Of a DNA stretch of 64,000 nucleotides, positions 1-8,670 are shown in pieces (the stretch's first letter is position 1; every line of letters begins with the position of its first letter). The stretch lies in contig OU744450.1 of the NCBI GenBank assembly GCA_916610825.1, positions 7,336,030 through 7,400,029 on the forward strand. Reading direction: 5' to 3'. The position numbers and the translations under genes are program-made. The notes below the pieces were generated by a model, which was not told the origin of the DNA, made no database searches, and worked only from the letters and a program-made list of their open reading frames with translations. The stretch comes from Haliclystus octoradiatus (lineage: Eukaryota; Cnidaria; Staurozoa; Stauromedusae; Haliclystidae).

Positions 1-446
1 TTTAATGATTCGTAGATTACTGATTGGTCAATGAAATGATCGTACGTTATTCTACTGGGGGAGGCACCCCGTATAGATGGGAATTCATACCCAATTATCT
101 TAATGTCATTCGTTCAAGTGATGCAATGAAACAAAGGTTTTTACCGACTACATGTATATAGAGTGACCACCGAGTCTGCCCGCTGTAGACAGGCTGCCTC
201 GCAATGATGAGAAGCGTCGCGTATTGATGCTTCGCAAAGTGAACCTTGACACGTTTCAGATTTATGTCATCAATCGCATGGAAGTAAGACAGACTTTATA
301 ACAAACTCGTCTCAAAGAGAAAGCATAAAAAGACAATCAGGTAAGACTCATATCAATGTATTCAACTAAGTTATATTCTATTTACAAAAATTCATACTGA
401 TGAATCATACAGTTTGTTTTAACAGAAGCTATTTCGTGCAACTTGA
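1..446. other. left window edge, inside the Polinton, no assignable gene
   Basis: No recognisable gene and no match to the tandem-repeat type seen at the right end, so the element must continue to the left. On the plus strand a short open stretch at about 163-302 has a coding-like, basic composition and ends in a stop; it could be the tail of another gene of the element, but it cannot be assigned. Confidence 0.4.
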
Positions 447-1013
447 TTAGATAAAATTTAACAGACTTCGAACTGTTTGTCTAATAAAGTACTTTTGATC
501 CTGTAATCGAGTCCTCTGATAGTCAGGAAATTTATGTTCTATGAAACTTTTTACAACATTTTCATTGTAATCCTGATCTTGTAAGGAGAAATCCGTTAAA
601 ATGTCGGCCATTGTTCGCTGTCTTGTCAATCCATACGCAAAGTATATTGCAAATTGTCCACACGCCACGGAAGTGTTGCTTTGAAGTTGTATTCCATCAA
701 TACAGTGTAATGAGGTACCCAAGGTCTCCAATTTCTCAGTCATGTTATAATAACTAGGTGGTCGACCAAAGGAGTCTACAAAATTAACATGCCCACGCCG
801 ATTGGTGTGGACTAAAAGTCAGTGGGCCCCTATCAAATTGCTAGGTTCTGTGTTTACAACAATGACCATGTCACGAATGTTTGAGTCAGGTGTTAATGTT
901 TGAAAATAATCCATGGCCAAGACATCTATATACCCATGTTTTTTTATTTGATCATCTGCATGGAGAATGTCCCTCAAACTTTGTGTATCCATAATGATAA
1001 ATGCTCCCTTCAA
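447..1013 (-). pseudogene. Polinton adenain-like cysteine protease, apparently broken
   Basis: Maturation protease of the element, of the adenovirus protease/Ulp1 fold. The C-terminal part carries the typical segment with a catalytic-cysteine context (VACGQFAIYFAYGL), and the N-terminal part has a valine-rich strand leading to the histidine region (VIVVNTEPSNLIGAH). The gene sits directly downstream of the major capsid gene on the same strand, a common Polinton neighbourhood. It appears to carry about one break. In the family the enzyme would process capsid proteins during particle assembly. Confidence 0.68.
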
Positions 1014-2320
1014 AAATCTGTCAAAACGTGTCTAGATTTATCCACAGAAATACACGAATCAAATTCTGCGTACATTAACAATGTCACCGTCTGCGGTAGT
1101 GGTGTTCCAAACGAGAGAGCGATGCGTAAATCACCAGTGCGTTTAGGCTCCGTATGTCCAGTAACACTTGCAGTCGGCGCCAAATGAAAACCATAAATGC
1201 AATAGCCATTCTTATACTCAGAAGGTAATATATCAATACTTTCATCAATGTAGGATTTAGACATTGATTGAAATAGAGAATGATAGCCATCAGCAATTTC
1301 ATCTTTTCCGTAATTCAGTTGCAGTGGTTTTGCCGGGCATGATTTTCCATTAACAATGCAGGCCAAACTGGTCAAATCAAAGTTCTTGAAATTAAACGGA
1401 TTTGTATTTGCTGTGCCAGAGAAACTCACATTGTCAACCAAAGCAATGAATACTCGGGTGGGTAGGGTGCCTGTGATGCAGTGATTCAAGGTTTGATGAG
1501 ATACCAAAGCAGAGAGAGTGAAATTTTTAACCAAAATTCTATCAATTGGATACAAAGCCGGTTGGGTCGCCAGTTGCTTCTGTACGGTGAGAAAATGAGC
1601 GTCCGTCAGTGTGACACGTTTTACTTTGAAGACAGCACTCAAAAGTTTAATCTTGTAATTGACTCCCACGTCAGGAGAGATTAATGCGAAAGCGTCCTTA
1701 CTTCGATGTAGAATCAATTTAAGAGGAAGGGCGTTTAACAATAGTCTATTACAGGCGAATAAATCCGCATGAATTCTGCCTTGCAGCGAGACCACTTTAC
1801 CCCGTTCAGTTTGTGATTGGCGTTCATTGAACCCTACATTAGGACCATTAGGTTCGGAATTTTCCATATGACCACTTGTATCCTTCGTCATCATTTGTGT
1901 ATACAATTGAGTTTTTCTTGCATCGGAACCATAGTTTAACAAACTCTCCAGTAGACATCGATACGGATAAGTGGGCATGGAGCTTGAGATGACGCGGCCA
2001 TCCAGCTGAATATCCGTCTGACAAAAGATGGACGATAAAGCATTGTTCACTAACGCCACTTTGGCGTCAATATTAATAGGTGTTCCATCTTCGTTGGTAA
2101 TGCGTAATTTTATATGTAAGGAGCTGCGAGCCAAATCTATTAGTCTTTCAGTGGAATCAGATAGGACAAACTCAATTGATCCTCCTGCAGTGAGTGAATT
2201 TGACGGGTAAACATCCTCGTATTGACTACTTTCAATGACAGACTGTACAAAAGGAGGTGCAAACAAATCCGTTTCAGATAAACTACAACTAGCTTCGTTA
2301 AATTGCGGGTGGGTCATCAT
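1010..2320 (-). CDS. Polinton major capsid protein (double jelly-roll)
   Basis: About 436 residues. The N-terminal pattern (FAPPFVQSVIESSQYEDVYP, a glycine/IEFVL segment, then TYPYRCLLESLLNYGSDA) is the hallmark of the Polinton major capsid family, widely annotated in animals as F54H12.2-like proteins. The product would form the hexameric capsomers. The first ATG is at 2320; the open frame begins three bases upstream with a non-ATG codon. It is followed closely by the protease and preceded by a small basic protein and the minor capsid gene, all on the minus strand. The frame is intact. Confidence 0.88.
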   Translation of the reverse strand: MMTHPQFNEASCSLSETDLFAPPFVQSVIESSQYEDVYPSNSLTAGGSIEFVLSDSTERLIDLARSSLHIKLRITNEDGTPINIDAKVALVNNALSSIFCQTDIQLDGRVISSSMPTYPYRCLLESLLNYGSDARKTQLYTQMMTKDTSGHMENSEPNGPNVGFNERQSQTERGKVVSLQGRIHADLFACNRLLLNALPLKLILHRSKDAFALISPDVGVNYKIKLLSAVFKVKRVTLTDAHFLTVQKQLATQPALYPIDRILVKNFTLSALVSHQTLNHCITGTLPTRVFIALVDNVSFSGTANTNPFNFKNFDLTSLACIVNGKSCPAKPLQLNYGKDEIADGYHSLFQSMSKSYIDESIDILPSEYKNGYCIYGFHLAPTASVTGHTEPKRTGDLRIALSFGTPLPQTVTLLMYAEFDSCISVDKSRHVLTDF

Positions 2321-2326
2321 CAATGT

Positions 2327-2710
2327 TTAACTAAAAATATCTTTACTTTGTCGTTTTCTAATAGGTTTCTTGCCAACTCTGCCACGACCTATCTGCTTGC
2401 TGATTACACCTCGACTGGCCTTGGTAATCCCACTATCGTCTCGTTTAAGTCTTTTTGAAGGGTAGGTAATCACGTCATCCAACATGGTATGTAATCCTTC
2501 CTTACCACGCTTCTTTAAAGCCGTTTTGAACGCCACTCCATTCCCATAATCTTTTAACACATTGCTACCTGTCGCGAGAGCTCGTTTTCCAACGCTTGTC
2601 ACTCCCTTTTTTAGCATAGGGGTGAGACTTGAAACAACACCTTTGAATAGATTACCGAGACCAAACCCACCACGCTGATGAATTGGGTAAGCTGCAAAAT
2701 GAGTCCTCAT
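2327..2710 (-). CDS. Polinton small basic virion-type protein
   Basis: About 127 residues from the first ATG at 2710, just past the stop of the minor capsid gene. After an N-terminal HFAAYPIHQRGG it has a glycine-rich amphipathic stretch (GFGLGNLFKGVVSSLTPMLK) and a strongly basic C-terminus rich in K and R. Proteins of this shape sit between the two capsid genes in many Polintons and have been compared with adenovirus membrane-lytic or core proteins. The function here is inferred from position and composition only. Confidence 0.62.
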   Translation of the reverse strand: MRTHFAAYPIHQRGGFGLGNLFKGVVSSLTPMLKKGVTSVGKRALATGSNVLKDYGNGVAFKTALKKRGKEGLHTMLDDVITYPSKRLKRDDSGITKASRGVISKQIGRGRVGKKPIRKRQSKDIFS

Positions 2711-2712
2711 TT

Positions 2713-3531
2713 TCAATAACGTACCGGTGTTCTGCGAAATAGTAACTGTACTGAACACTGTCCATCGAGGAATGCCAACTTTTCATTGAAACTTGTAGTT
2801 AAATAGATTCCTATGGTGTGGACATGATCTTGACTGACAGGTTTGAATTGTAAAATGGGAAATTGCATATGATAAAAATCACCATGTTGTCCATTCAAGG
2901 GGACAACTCGTAACAACGGTGCAGTCAAATCGCCCACATGTTGATGTTTGACAATGTCCGAGTGTACATGAATAGCTTGAAATCGACGTTGTGGTGAGGC
3001 TAGAATAGTGCTGGTATTATTTTCTTGGTGACGTCCCTCTATAGGATTGCTGTGTGCCGTCTGATGATGGATGACTTTATCAACCGGAAAACCCATAATA
3101 GCCCCTATATCGGAGTTGCCAAAATGCAATGAACACTGTACCGGAACGTTAACCCAGACCTTTCCAGATGGTTTGCTGTATTCCATTTCAAAGGCAGGCA
3201 TAGAACTGACATCACCCACGGTTGTCTTTTGAACAAGAGCGGTCTTTTGTAAGGCTGTAATTAATTCATTGATGCTTGCATAATAACCAGGTTCCAAGTG
3301 TATAGGGTAAATATGTTTGGCACTTTTCAATATTATCACATTTTTCATAGATCGCACATTATACCAAGACTGTCGAAAGCTAATTTCAGTTACAGCACAT
3401 TGCCAGTGCCCCATTTGCAGATTTAACGGTGAGGGTAACTTGACTTGAAAATTGGAAGCTGTATTATCCGGATGTAAGTCTAAACTACTAGAGCTAGTTA
3501 ACACCACGTGGAGTGATGATTCGTTCATCAT
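2713..3531 (-). CDS. Polinton minor capsid (penton) protein, single jelly-roll
   Basis: 272 residues. The N-terminus (LDLHPDNTASNFQVKLPSPL, then GHWQCAVTEISF) is the signature of the Polinton minor capsid/penton family, a single jelly-roll protein expected at the capsid vertices. The ATG at 3531 overlaps the integrase stop in an ATGA arrangement, so the two genes are packed virus-style. The frame is intact. Family membership is well supported; the structural role is established for the family, not for this copy. Confidence 0.82.
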   Translation of the reverse strand: MMNESSLHVVLTSSSSLDLHPDNTASNFQVKLPSPLNLQMGHWQCAVTEISFRQSWYNVRSMKNVIILKSAKHIYPIHLEPGYYASINELITALQKTALVQKTTVGDVSSMPAFEMEYSKPSGKVWVNVPVQCSLHFGNSDIGAIMGFPVDKVIHHQTAHSNPIEGRHQENNTSTILASPQRRFQAIHVHSDIVKHQHVGDLTAPLLRVVPLNGQHGDFYHMQFPILQFKPVSQDHVHTIGIYLTTSFNEKLAFLDGQCSVQLLFRRTPVRY

Positions 3532-4619
3532 GTTGTAATAACGTCACTTGCAGGCACCCAGGAGTCAAATGAGGAACTATAGCCAGACCAACGGACAAAG
3601 TAGTGTAGAATGTTATTGATTCTCTTTTTTTTCAATACGCGCTCGACCCTCGTTGTTTCCGACTCTGACACGGACTGAAGTTCTTCTTCGTAGAATGTGC
3701 CTGTTATAGGCTCATTTTGCAGATCCTCTAAACGATAGACGGTGACCTTCCCCTTTAGTACATTTTTCACTTTGAAAATCTCTTCAGTCCAACGCGCTAG
3801 ATAGCCCTTCATGAATACCGTTCGATTATGACTAATGCGAACTGTATCTCCCACATTGTGCTTCGGTTTGGCAGTTTTCTGCTTCTTACCGGTGTCATAC
3901 ATATTCATCCATGCCAAGCCCTGTGTACCAACGTTAACATCAATAGGTCGCATTTTGATTGATCGGTGATAACCACGATTGTATCTTGACACCAGTTGCG
4001 GGAGAACGTCAATGTAGGTTCTGGTATTCTTATACGTGAAGTAGGCAAACATGATCTTTTTCAATGTTCGATTAACGCGTTCAACAATGGTCGCTTTTCG
4101 TTCACTATTAGTAGAAAACATTTTGATGTTTTTCTCCGCCAGCAATCGTTGAAAGGTGCGATTGTAAAATTCTGTGCCTTTGTCCACTTGAATAGTTTTC
4201 GGTTGACGACCAGACTGCAGTATTGTTTTGAAAGCTTTTGTCAACTCCGCCCCTGTTTTTGTTTTTAGCGGTATTACAAATAAGAATTTGGATAAAGAAT
4301 CGATGCAAGTGAGTAAGTATTTGTAATTACGATTAACTTTGGCCAACTTGGGTAGAAAAACCAAATCGAGTGACCATTGCTGGTCAATTCCATGAACCAA
4401 GACTTGTCTAGTTTTGAAGTTAATTGTTGCTGGTCTATGACGCGTATAGGTTAGTTGTTCTTTTAGCCATTCTTGAACCTCTGAGCGTTTGACATCAGGC
4501 AATTGCTGTTTCACTTTCGAATAGAGAGGCTGTAAGCCTGAAAATGACACTGGACTGTCTAGAGAATAATAGAGTGATTTCAGTGTCTTATCCAGTTCCG
4601 TTCTATCATTTCGAGTCAT
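3528..4619 (-). CDS. Polinton integrase (rve family) with C-terminal chromodomain
   Basis: DDE-type integrase of the retrovirus-like superfamily. The rve core is visible: WSLDLVFLP (first D), then QVDKGTEFYN (second D), then a glutamate-containing helix (VERVNRTLKKIMFAYF). A C-terminal SH3-like region precedes a chromodomain ending HYFVRWSGYSSSFDSWVPAS. The chromodomain suggests targeting to modified histones, as in other Polintons and chromoviruses. The first ATG is at 4619; the frame stays open to 4739 without an ATG. It lies between a small upstream ORF and the minor capsid gene. Confidence 0.9.
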   Translation of the reverse strand: MTRNDRTELDKTLKSLYYSLDSPVSFSGLQPLYSKVKQQLPDVKRSEVQEWLKEQLTYTRHRPATINFKTRQVLVHGIDQQWSLDLVFLPKLAKVNRNYKYLLTCIDSLSKFLFVIPLKTKTGAELTKAFKTILQSGRQPKTIQVDKGTEFYNRTFQRLLAEKNIKMFSTNSERKATIVERVNRTLKKIMFAYFTYKNTRTYIDVLPQLVSRYNRGYHRSIKMRPIDVNVGTQGLAWMNMYDTGKKQKTAKPKHNVGDTVRISHNRTVFMKGYLARWTEEIFKVKNVLKGKVTVYRLEDLQNEPITGTFYEEELQSVSESETTRVERVLKKKRINNILHYFVRWSGYSSSFDSWVPASDVITT

Positions 4620-4632
4620 TATCACTGACGAG

Positions 4633-4812
4633 TTAGACCGATGTCTCACCGGTGACCGACTGACTAGCAATGCTATCTGTCCTCTGTAAGGCGTCTGTTT
4701 CAGCAGGGGGTCCGTCAACTTCAGTCTTTGTAAAGTCAACTTCTGAACTACAACAAATCAAGACACAACGAACACGTTTGAATATATCTTTAGCGTCCAA
4801 ATTAAAAGACAT
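4633..4812 (-). CDS. small unassigned ORF upstream of the integrase
   Basis: 59 residues starting MSFNLDAKDIFKRV at an ATG at 4812, followed by a cysteine pair and an acidic, threonine/serine-rich tail. It ends just before the integrase ATG. It may be a real short protein or an upstream exon or leader. No family recognised. Confidence 0.3.
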   Translation of the reverse strand: MSFNLDAKDIFKRVRCVLICCSSEVDFTKTEVDGPPAETDALQRTDSIASQSVTGETSV

Positions 4813-4889
4813 GTTTACTATCCAAAGCATTCAATGAACTAACTAGGTTTACAGGTTTACCGCTATCTAATATACGTACATAACACGGA

Positions 4890-5693
4890 CTAAAATGAAT
4901 GATTTTTAGTGGAAGATAACCACGTTTTGTTTTTTGCTTTAAGCGGTGTACTAGTTCCCAATAGCGGAGATAATCTTCGTTGTGATTTTTCAGCTCTTCT
5001 CATCATTTTTGGTTTACTTTGAGACTTTTTGTAGGTGCGAATTGTTTCCAACTGTGTGGGATTCTTCACCCATTGCATCGGCACATTCAATTGAGCCAAC
5101 ATCTTTGAGAATAGCGCTGTGTGAACACCAGGTAAGATACCATCCTTTCCTTTACGTACCCGAAACGTGTCATTGATTAGATCGCTAATGTTAGATCCTT
5201 CAATGACTTTGTTTCTGAATACTAATTCACCCTTGTCATTATAACCACTAATAGCAGGATTAGTTTTAATCATTTCAAGTAGCATTTTTGCTTGTGGTTT
5301 CATTGTTTTTGGTAGCAGAGAAAGTGTTCTTTGTTCTACTGCATCTTGATTTGCTTCTACAGGTGACGAGGTACTTGAATTCACGGGCATGTCATTTTGC
5401 AATTCTGATGACGGCTTGGCAATGACTTGCACCTTTTTCGGTTTTAGCACATTTTCACGACGCTTTTGAAACTCTGCCAACTCATTAGTAAACCTTCTAA
5501 CTTTCTCACTATCCGGAATATCATTTCGAGTTAACATCCCATCCATTTCCTGTTCCGCTTTGACCATGGCTGCCTTCTCGGGTTGTAATGTGCTGTTTAC
5601 TGTAGGAATTGATGACCGATTACCACTATCCAATTGATTCATCAACCGTTCATAAACATCTGGTGTTAAAACCACATGTTTTCTAAACGCCAT
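4890..5693 (-). CDS. Polinton conserved protein of unknown function
   Basis: 267 residues from the ATG at 5693 (MAFRKHVVLTPDVYERLM). Proteins beginning this way, with a central segment like ALLKMIKTNP and a GxLVFxNKVIEGSNI motif, recur in Polintons next to the capsid and ATPase genes; here the matching pieces are LLEMIKTNPAISGYNDKGEL and VFRNKVIEGSNI. The C-terminus is basic. It slightly overlaps the region upstream that ends the 104-residue gene. No enzymatic motif is visible. Confidence 0.6.
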   Translation of the reverse strand: MAFRKHVVLTPDVYERLMNQLDSGNRSSIPTVNSTLQPEKAAMVKAEQEMDGMLTRNDIPDSEKVRRFTNELAEFQKRRENVLKPKKVQVIAKPSSELQNDMPVNSSTSSPVEANQDAVEQRTLSLLPKTMKPQAKMLLEMIKTNPAISGYNDKGELVFRNKVIEGSNISDLINDTFRVRKGKDGILPGVHTALFSKMLAQLNVPMQWVKNPTQLETIRTYKKSQSKPKMMRRAEKSQRRLSPLLGTSTPLKAKNKTWLSSTKNHSF

Positions 5694-5716
5694 TGTTAGG
5701 GACGAGATTGCAAGTC

Positions 5717-6031
5717 TCAAAATATACTTGCTAGTAGATCCCCTATCTCAGAGCCTATACCCCCACCTCGTTGATTGACTAATATTGCTCGTCGACTTTT
5801 CACTGTTCGTTTGGGTTGTATCAGTTTTCGCAAAACTGTCTTTTTAGAAGCCAACTTTCGTTTCAATTTTGCCGAGATGGGAACACGCCCCTTTAAAACG
5901 TTCACAACAATATCGCAGATGGAGTGAATCAAATCAGGCTTTGCTGTTTTCAATATATTAGCCTGATCCGAACACTTGCAATCTTTCAGAGCTTTCAATA
6001 GCGGTAAATTACGTTTTAGACGGTTAGTCAT
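5717..6031 (-). CDS. Polinton small basic conserved protein
   Basis: 104 residues, starting MTNRLKRNLPLLKALKDC. A lysine/arginine-rich middle (KGRVPISAKLKRKLASKK) is followed by a glycine run near the C-terminus (NQRGGGIGSEIGDLLASIF). Short proteins with the same order (KRN..L..L, ICDIV.N.LKG..P, LRKL, QRGGG) are frequent in Polintons, but their function is unknown. A TATAAAAGG on the minus strand at 6089-6097 lies about 58 bases before the ATG and is a plausible promoter. Confidence 0.62.
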   Translation of the reverse strand: MTNRLKRNLPLLKALKDCKCSDQANILKTAKPDLIHSICDIVVNVLKGRVPISAKLKRKLASKKTVLRKLIQPKRTVKSRRAILVNQRGGGIGSEIGDLLASIF

Positions 6032-6088
6032 TCTTCCGTTGTCATTGACTGTCGATAAGCAACTGACTCAATTGTTTAAAATGGTTAA

Positions 6089-6097
6089 CCTTTTATA
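6089..6097 (-). promoter_or_regulatory. TATA box (TATAAAAGG) for the 104-residue gene
   Basis: Reads TATAAAAGG on the minus strand, about 58 bases upstream of the ATG at 6031, in the short gap between this gene and the ATPase. Confidence 0.5.
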
Positions 6098-6117
6098 TTT
6101 TCAGAGACGTTGACTAA

Positions 6118-6798
6118 TCAGAATTGCTCAACTTTCCCTCGCTTGACACCTTTTTGAGTTTGAGGTAAGTAAATGTATTGTGGTGTTTCGTCAGGTAGTA
6201 TTCTAGCCCTGTAGCGGTGATCTTCCGGGGTGGTCGGCTTCAAGTCTATGAATAAGTATGAATATGGTAGTTGTACCGCATCAACGTAAGCCGTTTGAAT
6301 GAAGCGAACGTTCGAAGGCTTCAACTGTTTTGAAAGGTGAGATATTTGGCTCATATCCCTAACATTCTTGAACACGATCATGTAATTAGCATTGAGTGAT
6401 ATGGTTCTCTGATCCTTATGAAATAGATTCTGCGTATTGAATATAACACTATTATTGTCATGACGACCTTTGAAAAACGATGCTGCGATGGTTTCATTGT
6501 TTGATTTGTCCATAAAGTCATCAAAAATGATAATTGTATTTGTTTCTACGGTTGTTAGTGCTCCCAAATCATCAGGAATTCCTTCAATGTATTGCACTGG
6601 CACCTTGAGAGCTTTAAGTTTTGCGGCAACATCCACTTGATGTTTCGAATAACACCATATCACCTGTTGAATGGTAGGTGATATCATCTCATCCATATAC
6701 GATAGCAAACGAAGTATAAATGTGGATTTTCCACTACCCGTTCCGCCGGAAACAATAGCTGTAAAGGGGTGAATTAGTTGCGTTGAAATTTGCTCCAT
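6118..6798 (-). CDS. Polinton DNA-packaging ATPase (A32/FtsK-HerA type)
   Basis: 226 residues. The Walker A motif GGTGSGKSTF is at about residues 18-27 and the Walker B strand TIIIFDDFMD at about 88-97, followed by a conserved QNLFHKD segment. This is the genome-packaging ATPase of Polintons and related viruses. The ATG at 6798 starts MEQISTQLIHPF. It is transcribed away from the zinc-finger/polymerase gene; the 278-base gap between them holds the divergent control region. The frame is intact. Confidence 0.88.
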   Translation of the reverse strand: MEQISTQLIHPFTAIVSGGTGSGKSTFILRLLSYMDEMISPTIQQVIWCYSKHQVDVAAKLKALKVPVQYIEGIPDDLGALTTVETNTIIIFDDFMDKSNNETIAASFFKGRHDNNSVIFNTQNLFHKDQRTISLNANYMIVFKNVRDMSQISHLSKQLKPSNVRFIQTAYVDAVQLPYSYLFIDLKPTTPEDHRYRARILPDETPQYIYLPQTQKGVKRGKVEQF

Positions 6799-6882
6799 TC
6801 TTGCCTACGTAGTAATGACAACTGAGGCAATTCACTCAACACAATGGTGTATTATAATCGTGTCTATCTATTACTTGCCCCG

Positions 6883-6902
6883 GGACTTGCCCAGGCATGC
6901 CT
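6883..6902. promoter_or_regulatory. perfect p53-family-type response element
   Basis: Two abutting decamers, GGACTTGCCC (6883-6892) and AGGCATGCCT (6893-6902), both match RRRCWWGYYY without mismatch and with no spacer. Near-matching decamers stand at 6871, 6923, 6933 (AGACATGCCG) and 6943. The match to the p53/p63/p73 consensus is seen directly; binding is inference. Confidence 0.5.
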
Positions 6903-7000
6903 ACAGTATTTATTTAGACATATCACTTGCCCAGACATGCCGCAGCTTGCCCAAGGCTATTTATTATCTAAATCAATGGTTACCAGTCCCCTCACCATAG

Positions 7001-7007
7001 TATAAAT
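7001..7007 (+). promoter_or_regulatory. TATA box (TATAAAT) of the zinc-finger/polymerase gene
   Basis: TATAAAT lies about 30 bases upstream of TCATTCAG (7034-7041), an initiator-like sequence, and 70 bases before the first good ATG at 7077. Confidence 0.5.
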
Positions 7008-7076
7008 GTACTTTGATTTCAAAGGTCAATCATCATTCAGTGATTTTGCTTGGACGATACGGATCTAACATTAACT

Positions 7077-8670
7077 ATGGCACCAATACCACCTTTTTGT
7101 GAGCTATGTGGAAAGACATTTACACGAAAAGCAGATTTGAAAAGACATATGACAACGCATTCAAATGTCTCTTCAGTCACCTGCGATTATTGTGACCGTA
7201 CGTTCAAGCATCGCAACAATTATAGAATACATTGCAGAATGGTGCACCGCTGCATTCCACCCTCAAGGCAGGTCGCAAGTCACAACCAACCTTCAAGGCG
7301 AGTCAATTCGTCTACACCGCCATTATTATCGAGTGTACTAAGATTAAATCCGGTACCACAGCATCAACAGCAACGAATTGATCAGGTGTTGGATGAGAAT
7401 GTCGACCTGTTTGACCTGTTGGAAGCTCAAGGTGGAATGGAGATTTCGAATGAAGAGATCCCTATTGTGGAGGTGAGCTATTACTATTGTTTCTGCTGTT
7501 GTAATAAATACGATTCGATTATACTTGTTATAATTTCCATCTTTGATAGATAATTGAAACGGATATTTCAGACAGGTGATCGTTTGAGACAGACGGTTAT
7601 CGATGATTTTATTGTTTTCAGGATTCTAATGCCAATAATGACACGGTCATGGATTGGATTGATGACGATGACTCCACGAATATTGATGCATTGGTCCCAG
7701 AGGTGAGAAATGATGTGATACCTGAGTTAGAGTAACTCTATATTTCAAACTTTTTCAATTTTCATTGTTTTTTGTTTTTCATTTTTTTATTTTTTCAATT
7801 TTTCCATGTTTTTTATTTTTTATTTTTTTTATTTTTTATTTTTAAAAAATTTTATTTAAAATTTTTTTTTTTAATTTAAAATTTTTTTTTATTTTAAATT
7901 TTTTTAATTTTTAATTTTTTCAATGTTTTGGTCCTGTCATTAGGAAGCTCCAAGGACACCTGCGTTGGATGACTTTAACAGTATGGATGATGGTGAAGAG
8001 TTCAGTCCTTCCGGTTTGAATGACTTGGATAGAATGGAATACAACCTGCTGAATGACCATCCAGCCTCAGATCAGCAGGTAAAAAGAAGTCTAAGTTTGG
8101 GGTTCATGTTAGTCTTGTTTATCACATGTTTTTTATTTGAATTTATTTTATTTTATTCAGGTTGATGTGGTAGAGAGCTTCGATGTCAACGGTGCACTGC
8201 AGTCACTCTTCCACCATTGTCCACCGTCGTCACCTAGTGTCAGAGCAGCCTCTGTGGATTTTAGAGCTGCCCATATTGCCATCGACCATGCCAATCAACA
8301 TCATTGCGAAAAGTGTGATATGTGGTTCATATGTGAAGAACAGTGGCGTCTGCATACTCAAGCACATGATGTGACTCACCCCTTCACCTGTCAGAACTGT
8401 TTCAAGTCATTTCATCGTCGTATTCATCTGGCTATGCACATCCGCTCTGGTTGTCCTGCACTCGCTAATCAAAACATCAATCAACGAGGCGGAAACAATT
8501 CTAGAGATGATGACAATGAACCACACCCTGCTCTTTCCACAGAACTGACTGAACCACCACATCTTGTTTCACATGCTCTCAATCGAACAGTGCTGTTATA
8601 TCGCAAGGTCTGCAAGTGCCACTCGTCAAGCAGCAAGCCTCCATTCAAAACGGTGTCAAGTTCTTTATGA
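7077..8670 (+). CDS. C2H2 zinc-finger segments ahead of the polymerase, apparently split by introns
   Basis: The first segment starts at the ATG at 7077 (MAPIPPFCELCGKTF) and has two C2H2 fingers (CELCGKTF..HMTTH and CDYCDRTF..HCRMVH), then a proline/glutamine-rich linker. A GT donor follows at 7473. Acidic exon-like pieces follow near 7622-7702 and 7945-8080. The last segment (about 8161-8670) has two more fingers (CEKCDMWF..HTQAH and CQNCFKSF..HIRSGC). Introns are known in Polinton genes. The products may be DNA-binding regulators or an N-terminal extension of the polymerase; the sequence does not decide. Confidence 0.55.
7741..7935. repeat. T-rich low-complexity intron
   Basis: Almost uninterrupted runs of T with some A, bounded by exon-like acidic coding pieces. 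It would serve as a long polypyrimidine tract before the acceptor near 7944. Confidence 0.6.

Larger units (their letters stand above)
6799..7076. promoter_or_regulatory. divergent promoter region of the Polinton
   Basis: This gap separates the minus-strand ATPase from the plus-strand zinc-finger gene. It has a TATA-like TATAATA on the minus strand near 6850, a TATAAAT on the plus strand at 7001-7007, and between them an array of decamers of RRRCWWGYYY type (6871-6952). The symmetric position suggests shared control of both directions. Confidence 0.6.
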
